A DNA stretch of 51,825 nt from assembly GCA_030041515.1 (NCBI GenBank), contig JASHNS010000076.1:1-51825 (forward strand). Reading direction: 5' to 3'. The notes under the pieces were generated by a model that saw nothing but the letters and a program-made list of their open reading frames with translations, was not told where the DNA came from and did no database searches. Below are positions 37,252 through 47,724 of this stretch, piece by piece. This DNA is from Acidobacteriaceae bacterium. GTDB lineage: Bacteria; Acidobacteriota; Terriglobia; Terriglobales; Acidobacteriaceae. Within the stretch, counting starts at the first letter, position 1, and each line of letters starts with the position of its first letter. Both the position numbers and the translations under genes were made by a program.

Positions 37252-38112
37252 GTGCATGCAGCTCACCATCACGAAGAGTTCCTGTCCGCGAGGGATTACT
37301 CGCGTCTTTGCCAGCTGGTCTACGGCAAGGCTGGAATCCATTTGGGCGGAGACCGCAGGACGATGCTGGAGGTGCGCATCCGGCGCAGGCTGAAAGAGCT
37401 CGGGCTCACTTCGTACCGTGCCTATTGCGACTCTCTCTTTTCCGGGGAAGGAAAGGGGGAGGAGATCGATGCGTTGATCGATGTGGTGACGACCCACAAG
37501 ACGGATTTCTTTCGCGAGCCGCGGCATTTCGAGTTGTTGAGGGAAAGGGTCCTGCCCGCGCTGGCGTCCTGTGGCTCCGACTCGCGGGGTCTGACGGTGT
37601 GGAGTGCAGGCTGCTCGACGGGGGAGGAACCCTACACGCTGGCGATGGTGCTGAGCGAATACGGGCGTCTGCATGCCGAGTTTCGCTTCCGGGTGATCGC
37701 CACGGACATTTCCCGCATTGTCCTGCGCCAGGCAGAGCTGGCGGTGTACTCACAGGATGCCGTTCAGCCAGTGCCGGCAGGGTTCCGTGCGAAATATCTG
37801 ATGCGAGGCCGGGAGGCGGGATCGCGCCGCTTTCGCGTGGTGCCGGAACTGCGCCGGCTGGTGAAATTCAGGAGACTGAACCTGATGGAGGCCGACTACG
37901 GCCTCGATGGGGAGGCGAACATCATCTTCTGCCGGAACGTCATCATCTACTTCGACCGGCCGACGCAGCAGCGGCTTCTGGGACGGCTTGCGCGGTGCCT
38001 GTCGCCGGGTGGATTCCTGTTCGTGGGGCACGCGGAGACGCTTCATAGTCTCGATCTTCCGCTCGTCCCTGTTGCTCCGGCGCTGTATCGGAGGCGAGAT
38101 GCGGGTGCCTGA
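37252..38112 (+). CDS. cheR: Chemotaxis protein methyltransferase CheR
   Basis: 286 residues with a GTG start at 37252, AAGGAG 5 bases before it. CheR methylates receptor glutamates using SAM. The N-terminal helical domain ends in DVVTTHKTDFFREPRHFELL. SAM binding: LTVWSAGCSTGEEPYTLAMV, with the aspartate in FRVIATDISRIVLRQAEL. ANIIFCRNVIIYFDRPTQQR is the conserved late block. The middle beta subdomain (PAGFRAKYLMRGREAGSRRF) is where pentapeptide-binding CheRs contact the receptor tail. The stop overlaps cheD by 14 bases. Confidence 0.96.
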   Translation: MHAAHHHEEFLSARDYSRLCQLVYGKAGIHLGGDRRTMLEVRIRRRLKELGLTSYRAYCDSLFSGEGKGEEIDALIDVVTTHKTDFFREPRHFELLRERVLPALASCGSDSRGLTVWSAGCSTGEEPYTLAMVLSEYGRLHAEFRFRVIATDISRIVLRQAELAVYSQDAVQPVPAGFRAKYLMRGREAGSRRFRVVPELRRLVKFRRLNLMEADYGLDGEANIIFCRNVIIYFDRPTQQRLLGRLARCLSPGGFLFVGHAETLHSLDLPLVPVAPALYRRRDAGA

Positions 38113-38671
38113 GAGCGCGCTGCCGGAGTTCCATGTGCAGCCGGGCGAAGGGCGACTGGTGTCGGGGCCGGGGATCCTTCACACGGTGCTCGGCTCGTGC
38201 GTGGGCGTGACCTTCTTCGTGCCGCGGCTGGGCGTCGGGGCTCTCTGCCATCCCATGCTGCCCTATTGCCACGCGAATCGTTGTGGCGGCCTGTCGGATT
38301 CCGCTCGCCGCCGCTACGTCGATTTAGCTATCCGTGACATGGCGCGCCAGCTTGACGCCCTGGGCGTGCAACGCCGGGAAGCGCAGGTGAAGCTGTTCGG
38401 GGGCTGCGACGTTTTGCCAGTAGCTGCGGCAAGCGCGCGGCCAACGGTTGGCAAACTCAACGCTTCGACCGCGCTGCGCGTGCTGTCAGAAGAGGGATTC
38501 CTGCTGGCGGCTTCGCGCCTGGGAGGCAGTACCGGGGTGAGCATTCGATTTCGCACGGACAGCGGTGAAGTCCTGCTGCGAGACCTTGGCAGAGCATCGC
38601 TTGCCGAAGGGCTTCCGCCGTCGCCCCAGGGCCAGGGCCGCAAGCAGCGCGCCTCCGGCGTGTCACGATGA
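38099..38671 (+). CDS. cheD: Chemoreceptor glutamine deamidase CheD
   Basis: 190 residues from the ATG at 38099, which lies inside the end of cheR; longer open frame upstream is not used. [20 protein letters not shown] contains the catalytic cysteine and ALCHPMLPY the histidine of the CheD fold. [20 protein letters not shown] is the glycine-rich family block. The tail after about residue 165 is Gln/Arg-rich and of no known role. The stop overlaps cheB by 4 bases. It converts receptor glutamines to glutamates and in some systems binds CheC; no cheC is visible here. Confidence 0.9.
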   Translation: MRVPESALPEFHVQPGEGRLVSGPGILHTVLGSCVGVTFFVPRLGVGALCHPMLPYCHANRCGGLSDSARRRYVDLAIRDMARQLDALGVQRREAQVKLFGGCDVLPVAAASARPTVGKLNASTALRVLSEEGFLLAASRLGGSTGVSIRFRTDSGEVLLRDLGRASLAEGLPPSPQGQGRKQRASGVSR

Positions 38672-39735
38672 CGGGAGAAGGCCAAATCGGTGTGCTGATC
38701 GTCGACGACTCCGCCCTGGTGCGTCAGACTCTCGCTGCGATCCTTTCATCCGATCCGGAGATTCAGGTTCTGGGCACGGCCAGCGATCCGTATGTGGCGG
38801 CGGAGCAAATGCGGGAAAAAGTTCCGGACGTCATCACCCTGGACATTGAAATGCCCCGGATGGACGGGCTCACGTTTTTGAGGAAATTGATGAGCCAGCA
38901 TCCTGTCCCGGTGGTGATCTGCTCCAGCCTGGCGGGAGAAGGAACGCAGAGCGCGCTGCGCGCCCTGGAATACGGGGCAGTGGACATCATCGCGAAACCG
39001 CGGGTGGGCACGCGGCAATTTCTCGAAGACTCCCGCATTCTCCTGTGCCAGACGGTGAAGGCGGCAGCCTGTGCGCGCCTGGCCCGCCTCAGCTCAGTAC
39101 ACGCCGTGCAACCGAAACTCACGGCCGACGCCATCCTGCCTCCTGCGACGCACGCCATGGCTGAAACTACGGAGAAGGTAGTCGTAATCGGCGCATCCAC
39201 CGGGGGCACGGAAGCTTTGAAGACCCTGCTGGAGGCGCTGCCAGCCGACGCGCCGGGCATCGCGATCGTTCAGCACATGCCGGAACTGTTCACGCGGGCG
39301 TTCGCTGAGCGGCTCAACGGCCTGTGCCGGATCACGGTCAAGGAGGCAGAATCGAACGATACCATCCTGCGGGGTCGAGCGCTGATCGCTCCGGGAAATC
39401 ATCATCTGCTGCTCAAGCGCAGCGGCGCCCGTTATTACGTGGAGGTCCGGGACGGACCGCTGGTCTGCCGCCACCGTCCATCGGTGGACGTGCTGTTTCG
39501 ATCGGCGGCGCGCTATGCGGGACGCAACGCTGTGGGAGTGATCCTGACCGGCATGGGCGACGACGGAGCGAGGGGCATGCTCGAAATGAAGCAGGCTGGA
39601 GCTGCCACGCTCGCTCAGGATGAAGCCTCGTGCGTCGTATTCGGCATGCCCAGGGAGGCGATCAAACTGAATTGCGTGGACCGGATTGTGCCGCTGGAAA
39701 ACGCCGCCGCGGCGATTCTGGCACATGCGGGTTGA
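38668..39735 (+). CDS. cheB: Chemotaxis methylesterase/response regulator CheB
   Basis: 355 residues. N-terminal receiver: [40 protein letters not shown] (phosphoacceptor Asp) and DIIAKP. C-terminal methylesterase with the Ser-His-Asp triad: [38 protein letters not shown] and [18 protein letters not shown]. The start overlaps cheD (ATGA). It removes methyl groups from the receptors when phosphorylated by CheA. It is the last gene of the chemosensory operon, followed by a short GGCGCC-gaa-GGCGCC hairpin with a weak T-run at 39744-39762. Confidence 0.97.
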   Translation: MTGEGQIGVLIVDDSALVRQTLAAILSSDPEIQVLGTASDPYVAAEQMREKVPDVITLDIEMPRMDGLTFLRKLMSQHPVPVVICSSLAGEGTQSALRALEYGAVDIIAKPRVGTRQFLEDSRILLCQTVKAAACARLARLSSVHAVQPKLTADAILPPATHAMAETTEKVVVIGASTGGTEALKTLLEALPADAPGIAIVQHMPELFTRAFAERLNGLCRITVKEAESNDTILRGRALIAPGNHHLLLKRSGARYYVEVRDGPLVCRHRPSVDVLFRSAARYAGRNAVGVILTGMGDDGARGMLEMKQAGAATLAQDEASCVVFGMPREAIKLNCVDRIVPLENAAAAILAHAG

Positions 39736-39890
39736 GGCGCGATGGCGCCGAAGGCGCCTGATTTGCCGCCCGATTTCGCATGGAGTGAAAAGCCGGATAG
39801 CGCTTGACAGAGGATTCCCTGTCGGTTCAACATGTGACGCACGCGTAATAAAGAGAAACCAAACGCGCTATTCCGAAAGACGGAGTCTCC

Positions 39891-42800
39891 ATGATGCGTT
39901 CCGGTTTGCTTCCCCACCTTCGGGGCCTCAGAATCGGGTTCCTCGCGGTGGCGCTGCCGGCCCTGGCGACGTTTGTCAGCCTGCACGCGCAAATCACAAC
40001 AGCCAGCCTGAACGGCACCGTCACAGACAGCACCGGCAGCGTGGTGCCGAATGCCACAGTCACGGTTCTCGAGGAAGGCACCGGATACCGGCAAACGATC
40101 CACAGCGATGCCGAAGGCGCGTACCTGTTCCCCTACCTGCCGGTTGGAAGCTACCAGCTTTCGATTTCGATGAGCGGTTTCGCCACATACATTCAGAACG
40201 GCATTACGTTGACCGTAGGACAGGCCGCGACGCAGAACGTAAAGCTTGCGGTGGGGCAATTTTCAGAGCAGGTGGTGGTCAACGCGAATGCAAACCTGGT
40301 CACGACCGACAACGCGCAAATCGGTCAACTCATCCCTCAGAAGACGATCGTGGGCCTTCCGCTGAACGGTCGCGACGTACAGCAACTTGTCTTCCTGGCT
40401 CCGGGGGCGAGCGACGTGACATCCCATTACTGCGCCGCCAACTGCGAGGGGGGAGTCTTCCCGAGCGAGCAGTACGCCAAAGTCGACGGCGCGACGGCGA
40501 ACGGGGTGAATTATCTTCTGGACGGGGTGGATTACAACGACACGTACATCAACACCAACGTTCCCTTCCCCAATCCCGATGCGATCGAGGAGTTCAATTT
40601 CATCACGGGCAATATGAGCGCGGCGTACGGCAACGCCATTGGGGGCGTCGTCAACGTCGTCACGAAGTCCGGCACCGATCAAATGCACGGAGATCTTTTC
40701 GAATTTATCCGCAATGCGGCGTTTGACGCAGCCAACTACTTCTCGCCGGTGGTGAATCCCCTGCACCAGAACCAGTTCGGCGGGAGCCTGGGCGGACCCA
40801 TTCTGAAACATCGCCTCTTCTACTTCGGAAGCTATCAGGGCACACGGTTCAGCACCCAGAACAATGGCCAGATCGCGTTCGTCCCCAACGCAGCGGAACG
40901 GACGGGGGATTTCTCCGATCTGCTGCCCGGAACCCAGCTCTACAATCCGTATACGGGCAACCCATACGCGAACAATCAGGTGCCTGTGAGCTCGGCAGCA
41001 ACGTACGTGCTGAGCCACATTCCGCTGCCGAACGGCGCCAATGACCAGCTGACTTTCAATGGAGGTCCGGATCGCCAGAACACGGACGAGTATCTGGGCA
41101 AGGTGGACCTGAACGCGGGAAAGCACCACCTGAGCGGCCGCTACTTCCAGATGAATTACACGGATCCGATCTTCGTGCCGCCGACGAATAATCTGCTGGA
41201 ACTGCGCGGAGACGGCCAGCATCTGGTGCTGAAGAATGTCGGCATCGTGGACATCTACACGCTGACGCCGAAGTTCCTGCTCAGTTCGTTCTTTGGTTAC
41301 AACGGAGTGGACGGAACGACGTTGTCCGCATCGCCGTTCAGCATGGCCGACGCGGGCGTCAACATTGCGGAGCCACCGAACCTGGGAGGGGGGGATTCGC
41401 CGGACCTTGAAATATCGGTTGGCGGGGACTTCGGTTTGTACAACGTGCCCTATGGGGTATGGGATCGCAGCACGATCTCGCTGCGCGAAATTGCCACGCT
41501 GACCCGGGGCGCTCACGAACTGCAGATCGGGGGCGAACTTACGCGGGTCAGCGTACCGATGGGGAATATCTATCAGGAAAGCGGGATTTTCGATTTTTCC
41601 AACGCACTCACCGGGAACAGCCTGTCGGACTTCGTCTCCGGCGTGGTCTCCAATTTCACCCAGGGTGGCGGTCTCTACCTGAATGTCTCGGGGTGGCGTG
41701 AAGACCTCTTCATCCAGGACAACTGGAAATTCGATCGGCGCCTGACGCTGAACGCGGGCATGCGCTGGGATCCTTTCTATCCCTACACGGACAGCCTGGG
41801 GCGCGTCGCTTGCTTCGTCCCTGGAGCGCAATCGCAGCGATTCCCGAACGCGCCCGAGGATATGCTCTTTGGCGGCGACGATCACGATCCAGGCTGCCCG
41901 AAGTCGTCGGTGTACGACAATCCATACAATTTTGGGCCTCGATTCGGATTCGCTCTACGGCTGACGCAGGATGGCAAGAACAGTCTGCGCGGCGGCGCCG
42001 GGTACTATTACGAAGGGCCGAATACGGTGGATTTCGAAGACGTTGTGGGAGTGCCGCCGTTTGCGCCGGTGGTGAACTTTACCACCGTCTCGCTGTCAGA
42101 CCCGTATGGGAGCGCCGGGGTCGCCAATCCGTTCCCTTCTGAATTCGGGCCCACGAATCCTGGACCCAATACGACGTTTCCCAGCGACATCTCCTTCAAC
42201 CAGATCTTCTCGCGGCATTTTCGGCTGCCAATGGTGCTGTCGTATAACCTCACGCTGGAACACGGAATGGGGCAGGACTGGCTGATGCGGCTGGCTTATG
42301 TGGGCAACGACGCCCACCGCCTGAGCGGCACGGGCGACCAGGAGAATGGATTGCTGCAGCTGAATCCGTCGATCTATATCCCGGGACAATCCAACGAGAA
42401 CAATGTCCAGCAGAGGCGAGTGTATCCGGACTACGGCTCCATTGGTTCCATCAACTCGGGGGTGAACAGCAACTACAACGCCGCGCAGATCACCGTGGAA
42501 AAGCGGTTCAATCACGGATTCTCGTTCCTGAGCAACTTCACCTGGGCGCGTGCTCTGGATGACTATGCGCCAGCGGGTTCTCCGTATCTCACCAACTCCT
42601 GCTCGTGCGGCCGCTGGTTCGACTACGGGCCTTCGGACGACGATCTGAATAAGACGTTCAAGGTTGACGGCGACTACGCCGTGCCCCACGCGCGCATGCC
42701 GGCAGTGGCTGACAAGATTCTGAATGGCTGGGAACTGACGGGGGTAGCCGAGTGGGACAGCGGGCTTCCCTTTACGATCTTCAGCGGATACGACAACTCC

Positions 42801-43220
42801 TTCAGCGCGATGGGAGCGGACCGCGCCGATTTGAGCGGTATCAGGAATACAAAGCAGGCAGATCTGGGATACGGGCGCTCGCATGCGGCGGAAATCAACG
42901 AATGGTTCAACATCAATGATTTCGCACCGAATGCGATCGGAACGTTCGGCGACTCGGGCAAAAACTCGCTGCGGGGTCCACGCTATTTCGATACCGATCT
43001 GGCAGCCATCAAGAACGCGAAGTTATCAGACCGGGCGGCGCTCGAGCTTCGCGCAGAATTCTACAACGCGTTCAACAGCGTCAATTTCGGGATGCCTGAC
43101 GACATTCTGACGGACAGCGGTTTCGGACAGATCACCGGTTTGGCGGGAGGGTCCTCGTCGAATACATATGGAACGGCGCAGCCACGTATCCTGCAGTTCG
43201 CGGCCAAGGTGTCGTTCTGA
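39891..43220 (+). CDS. Oar-like TonB-dependent outer-membrane receptor with carboxypeptidase-regulatory-like domain
   Basis: 1109 residues. A signal peptide (GLRIGFLAVALPALATFVSL, cut near HAQ) is followed by a carboxypeptidase-D regulatory-like domain (about 38-125: ASLNGTVTDSTGSVVPNATV) and a plug domain (about 130-250: TIVGLPLNGRDVQQLVFLAP). The rest is a large beta-barrel ending in RILQFAAKVSF, with the terminal Phe expected for outer-membrane insertion. I see no clear TonB box. Such proteins are abundant in acidobacteria and import or bind large organic substrates; the substrate is unknown. GGAG precedes the ATG by 6 bases. TTGACA at 39804-39809 may be a -35 element, with a poor -10. Confidence 0.93.
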   Translation: MMRSGLLPHLRGLRIGFLAVALPALATFVSLHAQITTASLNGTVTDSTGSVVPNATVTVLEEGTGYRQTIHSDAEGAYLFPYLPVGSYQLSISMSGFATYIQNGITLTVGQAATQNVKLAVGQFSEQVVVNANANLVTTDNAQIGQLIPQKTIVGLPLNGRDVQQLVFLAPGASDVTSHYCAANCEGGVFPSEQYAKVDGATANGVNYLLDGVDYNDTYINTNVPFPNPDAIEEFNFITGNMSAAYGNAIGGVVNVVTKSGTDQMHGDLFEFIRNAAFDAANYFSPVVNPLHQNQFGGSLGGPILKHRLFYFGSYQGTRFSTQNNGQIAFVPNAAERTGDFSDLLPGTQLYNPYTGNPYANNQVPVSSAATYVLSHIPLPNGANDQLTFNGGPDRQNTDEYLGKVDLNAGKHHLSGRYFQMNYTDPIFVPPTNNLLELRGDGQHLVLKNVGIVDIYTLTPKFLLSSFFGYNGVDGTTLSASPFSMADAGVNIAEPPNLGGGDSPDLEISVGGDFGLYNVPYGVWDRSTISLREIATLTRGAHELQIGGELTRVSVPMGNIYQESGIFDFSNALTGNSLSDFVSGVVSNFTQGGGLYLNVSGWREDLFIQDNWKFDRRLTLNAGMRWDPFYPYTDSLGRVACFVPGAQSQRFPNAPEDMLFGGDDHDPGCPKSSVYDNPYNFGPRFGFALRLTQDGKNSLRGGAGYYYEGPNTVDFEDVVGVPPFAPVVNFTTVSLSDPYGSAGVANPFPSEFGPTNPGPNTTFPSDISFNQIFSRHFRLPMVLSYNLTLEHGMGQDWLMRLAYVGNDAHRLSGTGDQENGLLQLNPSIYIPGQSNENNVQQRRVYPDYGSIGSINSGVNSNYNAAQITVEKRFNHGFSFLSNFTWARALDDYAPAGSPYLTNSCSCGRWFDYGPSDDDLNKTFKVDGDYAVPHARMPAVADKILNGWELTGVAEWDSGLPFTIFSGYDNSFSAMGADRADLSGIRNTKQADLGYGRSHAAEINEWFNINDFAPNAIGTFGDSGKNSLRGPRYFDTDLAAIKNAKLSDRAALELRAEFYNAFNSVNFGMPDDILTDSGFGQITGLAGGSSSNTYGTAQPRILQFAAKVSF

Positions 43221-43373
43221 ACGATCCCTATGCCTGGGGCTCGTAGCGCGAGAGCCGGGAATGCGTGAGGGGCGTTGTCATCCGTAAAAGTCCCCCCCTG
43301 GTTGTACGCGTGGCAGATTCGCGACGACGCGTCAGCAATTCGGCCCGGATAGTTGCGACCGGTGAAGCGCTCG

Positions 43374-45257
43374 TCACTCTACCGTGACAGACTTAGCGAG
43401 GTTCCTGGGCTGGTCGACATCGCAGCCGCGCCGCACGGCGATGTGATAGGCCAGCAGCTGCAGAGGGATGGCGTCGAGCACCGGCTGGAGCAGCTCGGGC
43501 GCGGTGGGCACGAAGAGCACGTGATCGACGAGCTGGGCAATGTGCTGATCGCCCTCGGTCGCGACGGCAATGACTTTGCCGGAGCGAGCCGTGACTTCCT
43601 GGATATTAGACAGAGTCTTCTCATAGCGCATGACGGAATCGCGATTGTTCTCGTCGCGCGTGGCCAGTACGACGACGGGCAGCGTTTCATCGATCAGGGC
43701 GTTGGGCCCATGCTTCATTTCCCCGGCGGGATAGCCTTCGGCGTGAATGTAGGAGATCTCCTTGAGTTTCAACGCGCCTTCCAGGGCGATGGGATAGTGA
43801 ATGCCGCGGCCCAGATAGAGGAAGTCGCGTGCAGTGGCGTACTGGCGGGCCAGGGGCTCACACTCGGCATCGCAGCTGCTCAGGATCTCCTTTACCTTAC
43901 CGGGCAGCCGGGTGAGCGCCTCCAGCAAGACGCGGCTCTCGTCGGCATCGAGGGTGCCCCGCACCTGCGCGAGATGCATGGCAAAGAGAAACAGGGCGAC
44001 GAGCTGTGCGGTGAACGCCTTCGTGGAGGCCACGCCGATCTCGGGGCCGGCGTGGGTGTAGATGGTGCCGCGAGCTTCGCGGGTAACCATGGAGCCAACC
44101 ACGTTGCAGATGGCCACCGTGGGCACGCCCCGGGCGATCATCTCGCGCTGGGCAGCAAGGGTATCCGCCGTCTCGCCGGACTGCGTGATCAGCAGACCGA
44201 TGGTTTTTGCGTCGAGGATCGGATCGCGATAGCGAAACTCGCTGGCATAATCCACTTCCACCGGGAGGCGAGCGAGCCGCTCGATCATGAACTTGCCGGC
44301 CGTGGCCGCATGCCAACTGGTACCGCAGGCGGCAATGTGAATCTTCCGGGCCTCCTGGAAAGCCTCGCCGGGAATCTTCATCTCGTCGAGAAACACTTTG
44401 CCGGTGTCGAGCGAGATGCGGCCCAGCGTCGTATCAGTGATGGCGCGGGGCTGCTCGAAGATTTCCTTCTGCATGAAATGCTTGTAGCCGCCCTTTTCCG
44501 CCTGGATGGGATCCCACTGGATGTGCTGGAGAGGCCGGTCAATGGGCTTTCCATCGAAGTCCGTCAGCGCCACGCCGGAGCAGGTGAGCACGGCCATATC
44601 GCCATCGGCCAGGAAATACAGATCGCGGGTGTGGTGGAGGATGCCGGGGACATCGGAGGCGACGAAATACTCTCCATCGCCGACTCCGATCACGACCGGC
44701 GGCCCAAAGCGGGCGGCTACGATCTTGTCCGGATCATCGGCAGAAAGCACGCTGATGGCGAACGCTCCGGTGAGCCGGCGGACCGCTCGCCGTACCGCGT
44801 CCTCGAGGCGCAACTGGCGATCCGAGCTGCGAGCGTCGGAGAACTCCTGCTCGATCAGGTGGGCGATGATTTCGGTGTCCGTCTCAGTGGCGAATTTGTG
44901 TCCCTGCGCGGTGAGCTCCCGCTTCAGGGCGAGGTAATTCTCCACGATGCCGTTATGGACGACGACGAGCCGGCCTGTGCAGTCGCGGTGCGGATGAGCA
45001 TTTTCCTCGGTGGGGCGCCCGTGGGTAGCCCAGCGGGTGTGGCCAATGCCGAAGGTTCCCTGCAGCGGCTGATCGCGAAGGACCTCTTCCAGGCGGCGCA
45101 GCTTACCGGGCGCTCGGCGCAGCTGCAGACCGTCGCCTGTGCCGCCGACCGCGATGCCAGCCGAATCGTAGCCGCGATACTCCAGGCGGCGCAGACCCTC
45201 GAGGATGACCGGGACGACTTCTTTCTTCTTACCGACGTACCCAACAATGCCGCACAT
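43374..45257 (-). CDS. glmS: Glutamine-fructose-6-phosphate aminotransferase (isomerizing)
   Basis: 627 residues. GlmS makes glucosamine-6-phosphate, the substrate of GlmM. The glutaminase domain begins [20 protein letters not shown] (catalytic Cys2) with [34 protein letters not shown] and [12 protein letters not shown]. Two SIS domains follow: [20 protein letters not shown] and [20 protein letters not shown], with the C-terminal [13 protein letters not shown] loop. Length is near the usual 609. It lies 61 bases downstream of purS on the same strand. I saw no glmS ribozyme-like structure in that spacer. Confidence 0.97.
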   Translation of the reverse strand: MCGIVGYVGKKKEVVPVILEGLRRLEYRGYDSAGIAVGGTGDGLQLRRAPGKLRRLEEVLRDQPLQGTFGIGHTRWATHGRPTEENAHPHRDCTGRLVVVHNGIVENYLALKRELTAQGHKFATETDTEIIAHLIEQEFSDARSSDRQLRLEDAVRRAVRRLTGAFAISVLSADDPDKIVAARFGPPVVIGVGDGEYFVASDVPGILHHTRDLYFLADGDMAVLTCSGVALTDFDGKPIDRPLQHIQWDPIQAEKGGYKHFMQKEIFEQPRAITDTTLGRISLDTGKVFLDEMKIPGEAFQEARKIHIAACGTSWHAATAGKFMIERLARLPVEVDYASEFRYRDPILDAKTIGLLITQSGETADTLAAQREMIARGVPTVAICNVVGSMVTREARGTIYTHAGPEIGVASTKAFTAQLVALFLFAMHLAQVRGTLDADESRVLLEALTRLPGKVKEILSSCDAECEPLARQYATARDFLYLGRGIHYPIALEGALKLKEISYIHAEGYPAGEMKHGPNALIDETLPVVVLATRDENNRDSVMRYEKTLSNIQEVTARSGKVIAVATEGDQHIAQLVDHVLFVPTAPELLQPVLDAIPLQLLAYHIAVRRGCDVDQPRNLAKSVTVE

Positions 45258-45318
45258 ACGCTTTCCTCAACATGGCGGGGCCAATATCGCTGCGTTCCGC
45301 ACCCGGAGCCCGCGCAGA

Positions 45319-45561
45319 TTATTCAAGACGAAACGAGAATTCTTCGATGACGGGATTGGTGAGCACTTCGCGGGCGATCCGCTCCACTTCCGTCCGGGCA
45401 TCGGCAAGGGGCAGATTGTCGTCGAGGGTGAGCTCGAAGCACTTGCCCTGGCGCACATCCGCGACGCCCGCGTAGCGCATCTTACGCAACGCGTTACAGA
45501 TCGCCTGGCCCTGCGGGTCGAGGACGGTTTTTTTCGGGGTGACGTAGACATGAGCCTTCAT
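45319..45561 (-). CDS. purS: Phosphoribosylformylglycinamidine synthase subunit PurS
   Basis: 80 residues. PurS is the small dimeric partner that joins PurQ and PurL in the FGAM synthase of bacteria with split enzymes. KAHVYVTPKKTVLDPQGQAI and ALRKMRYAGVADVRQGKCFE are the family signature, with ferredoxin-like fold and a long C-terminal strand VIEEFSFRLE. purQ and purL are not in the window. It is just upstream of glmS and divergent from the pyrophosphatase gene across 82 bases. Confidence 0.95.
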   Translation of the reverse strand: MKAHVYVTPKKTVLDPQGQAICNALRKMRYAGVADVRQGKCFELTLDDNLPLADARTEVERIAREVLTNPVIEEFSFRLE

Positions 45562-45643
45562 TGTGCTCGATTATAAAACCAGGCCCATTTCCTTTCCTTT
45601 TTGCGGGCTGCGCTGCTGGAAACCGAACCCATACTGGAGTGCG

Positions 45644-46216
45644 ATGACGAATTATCTCGAATTGCCCGTGGGCGAGAAAGCCCCCGAAGTGTTCAACGTC
45701 GTGATTGAAATCCCGGCGGAGGGCATTAACAAATACGAATATGACAAGCAGCTCCACGTCTTCCGTCTGGACCGCAATCTTTATTCGCCGGTTCACTATC
45801 CAGGCGATTACGGGTTTGTGCCCTCCACGCTCAGCGACGACGGGGATCCGCTGGATGTGCTGGTGCTGGTGGATGCGCCCAGCTTCCCCGGCTGCGTGAC
45901 GCAGGTGCGCCCCATCGGACTGCTGGAGATGCTCGATCAGGGGATCCTGGACGAGAAGGTACTGGCTGTAGGACGCAATAATCCCCGCTATAAAGATGTG
46001 TGGAACTATTCTGAGATCTATCCGCACATGCTGAAGGAGATCACGCACTTCTTCTCGATCTACAAGGACCTGGAAGGCAAGCGGGTGGAGATCAAGGGCT
46101 GGCATGACGCGGCGTATGCCCGCGACCGCCTGATGTATGCAGCGCGGAATTTTGTGGAAGCCCGCGAGGGGAAAGCCCGCGAGAGCAAGCTGATCGAGGC
46201 GGGAGCGAAGCGTTAG
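45644..46216 (+). CDS. ppa: Inorganic pyrophosphatase (family I)
   Basis: 190 residues from the ATG at 45644; codons upstream to 45563 are open but lack a start signal, and TGGAG lies 6 bases before this ATG. NVVIEIPAEGINKYEYDKQL, VHYPGDYGFVPSTLSDDGDP and DGDPLDVLVLVDAP carry the active-site lysine, tyrosines and the D-x-D-P-x-D metal signature. Hydrolyses PPi to drive biosynthesis. It is soluble. The C-terminal helix is Lys/Glu-rich. It converges with the permease gene. Confidence 0.96.
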   Translation: MTNYLELPVGEKAPEVFNVVIEIPAEGINKYEYDKQLHVFRLDRNLYSPVHYPGDYGFVPSTLSDDGDPLDVLVLVDAPSFPGCVTQVRPIGLLEMLDQGILDEKVLAVGRNNPRYKDVWNYSEIYPHMLKEITHFFSIYKDLEGKRVEIKGWHDAAYARDRLMYAARNFVEAREGKARESKLIEAGAKR

Positions 46217-46227
46217 CTGTTGGCTTG

Positions 46228-47544
46228 TCAGTCCGCGCTCAAGGGCACAGGTTTGGGCCGCGACCACAAAACCTTCGACAGGAGAAAGAACAGCGGGCCA
46301 GCCGCGGCTACGATGGCGCCGAACAGAAGCGCAGGCATGCCCGCCATCCGCTCGCCGCGGGCGTTCCACGCCGCCCAGAGGATAAGCGCGGAGGGGGCAG
46401 CACTGACAAGGCACGCGAACGCGAGATTGCCCGCCCGAAAGGGCCGCTCCAGGAGGGGTTCGCGCACGCGCAGCACCACGAGCGCGACGAACTCGAGAAT
46501 CAGACTGGCTCCATAGAGGATCAGGTCGAGGGAGATGAGCCGCTCGAAGCTGAAGCCGAGCGCCATGGCCCATCCTGCGGCACAGGCCATGACGGCGACC
46601 CAGGGGACGCCGCGTCTATTGGTGCGAGCAAAAGCCCGCGGCAAAAGGGTGTCCTGAGCCAGCACCATGGGGAGCCGCGTGTAGGAGAGGGTGAGGGCGT
46701 TGAACATGCCCAGCGCAGTCATGGTGCCGCCCGCGACAATCGCGATTCCGAGCCAGGGACCGGCCAGAGTGGCGGCCACGTTCGCCCAGGAGCCGGTGGT
46801 GAACTGCGCGACGGGAATGCCGGCCCAGGCTGCGGCGGCGAGAGGCACGACGTAGGTCAGCATCACCACGAGCGAGCAGAGCAGGATTGCGCGCGGATAA
46901 TTGCGCTGGGGATGCTCAACCTCGCGGGCTACGGTCGAGGCGTTGTCCCAACCCATGTAGTTCCACAGCGCGACAAGAACGGCGGTGGTGAACGTGGCTC
47001 CGCCGGCTGATGGAGGCGACCCCGCCCAGGCGACGTGTGTGTGCTGCTGCGCCCCGTGCCAGGCTGCCGCCAGCACGAGTATCACGAACGGTGACAACAA
47101 CAGGGCGGATAATCCCACGGAGCCGTCACCCACGGCGGGCGCACCCAGGAGATTCCAGATGCAGCAGGCGGTAATCAGCGCCAATTCCCAGGCGATGCCG
47201 TGCCAGCCCGATGTCCACGCGGGCGCGAGGCGGCCGAGGTAGAGCACAAAGAGAGTGGGATAAATCGCCATGTCGAAGATGCTGGCGGCCAGCGAGAGCC
47301 ACGCCTCCTGGTAGCCCCAGAACGGCCCCAGGGCGCGCCGCACCCATACGTAGAAACCACCTTCTTCGGGCAAAGCGCTGGCAAGTTCCCCAATCATCAG
47401 CGCCGTGGGCAAGCTCCACACCAGCGGCAGAACGATCAGCAAAATCAACCCAGTCCGATAGCCGGCGCTCAGGATGTCCTCGATGCCGTAGGGGCCACCG
47501 GAGACCATAAAAAACGTTGCCGCAATGAGGGGCAGCAGACGCAT
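46228..47544 (-). CDS. APC-family amino-acid/polyamine permease
   Basis: 438 residues from the ATG at 47544; a TTG at 47625 would add 27 basic residues and cannot be excluded. Twelve hydrophobic helices are visible. MRLLPLIAATFFMVSGGPYG with GIEDIL is the unwound first helix with the substrate-binding GG/GP motif. SALPEEGGFYVWVRRALGPF, LVALWNYMGWDNASTVAREV and SYTRLPMVLAQDTLLPRAFA are APC blocks of the PotE/PuuP/yeast-like group. The substrate is unknown. It converges with ppa (12-base gap). Confidence 0.9.
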   Translation of the reverse strand: MRLLPLIAATFFMVSGGPYGIEDILSAGYRTGLILLIVLPLVWSLPTALMIGELASALPEEGGFYVWVRRALGPFWGYQEAWLSLAASIFDMAIYPTLFVLYLGRLAPAWTSGWHGIAWELALITACCIWNLLGAPAVGDGSVGLSALLLSPFVILVLAAAWHGAQQHTHVAWAGSPPSAGGATFTTAVLVALWNYMGWDNASTVAREVEHPQRNYPRAILLCSLVVMLTYVVPLAAAAWAGIPVAQFTTGSWANVAATLAGPWLGIAIVAGGTMTALGMFNALTLSYTRLPMVLAQDTLLPRAFARTNRRGVPWVAVMACAAGWAMALGFSFERLISLDLILYGASLILEFVALVVLRVREPLLERPFRAGNLAFACLVSAAPSALILWAAWNARGERMAGMPALLFGAIVAAAGPLFFLLSKVLWSRPKPVPLSAD

Positions 47545-47676
47545 GCCGCGCCCAGTGGCGCTGCGCCTGCGCGCACTTCCGATTCTGTTCGGGCACTCGA
47601 TGGGGTTTCTCCGCAAGCCGGGCAATTCCGTTCGAAATCAGAATGTACCCTGTCTTGTCGGGAGTCCCAAGAAAAA

Positions 47677-47702
47677 ACGCCATCGGAAATCCGATGGCGT
47701 TC
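47677..47702 (-). terminator. Strong rho-independent terminator of the YflT-like gene
   Basis: On the minus strand AACGCCATCGG and CCGATGGCGTT pair fully around a 4-base loop and are followed by TTTTTTCTTG. It starts 23 bases after the stop of the minus-strand gene ending at 47725, and separates it from the permease gene downstream on the same strand. Confidence 0.88.
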
Positions 47703-47724
47703 CGGAAGAAAGATGCAACGAGTG

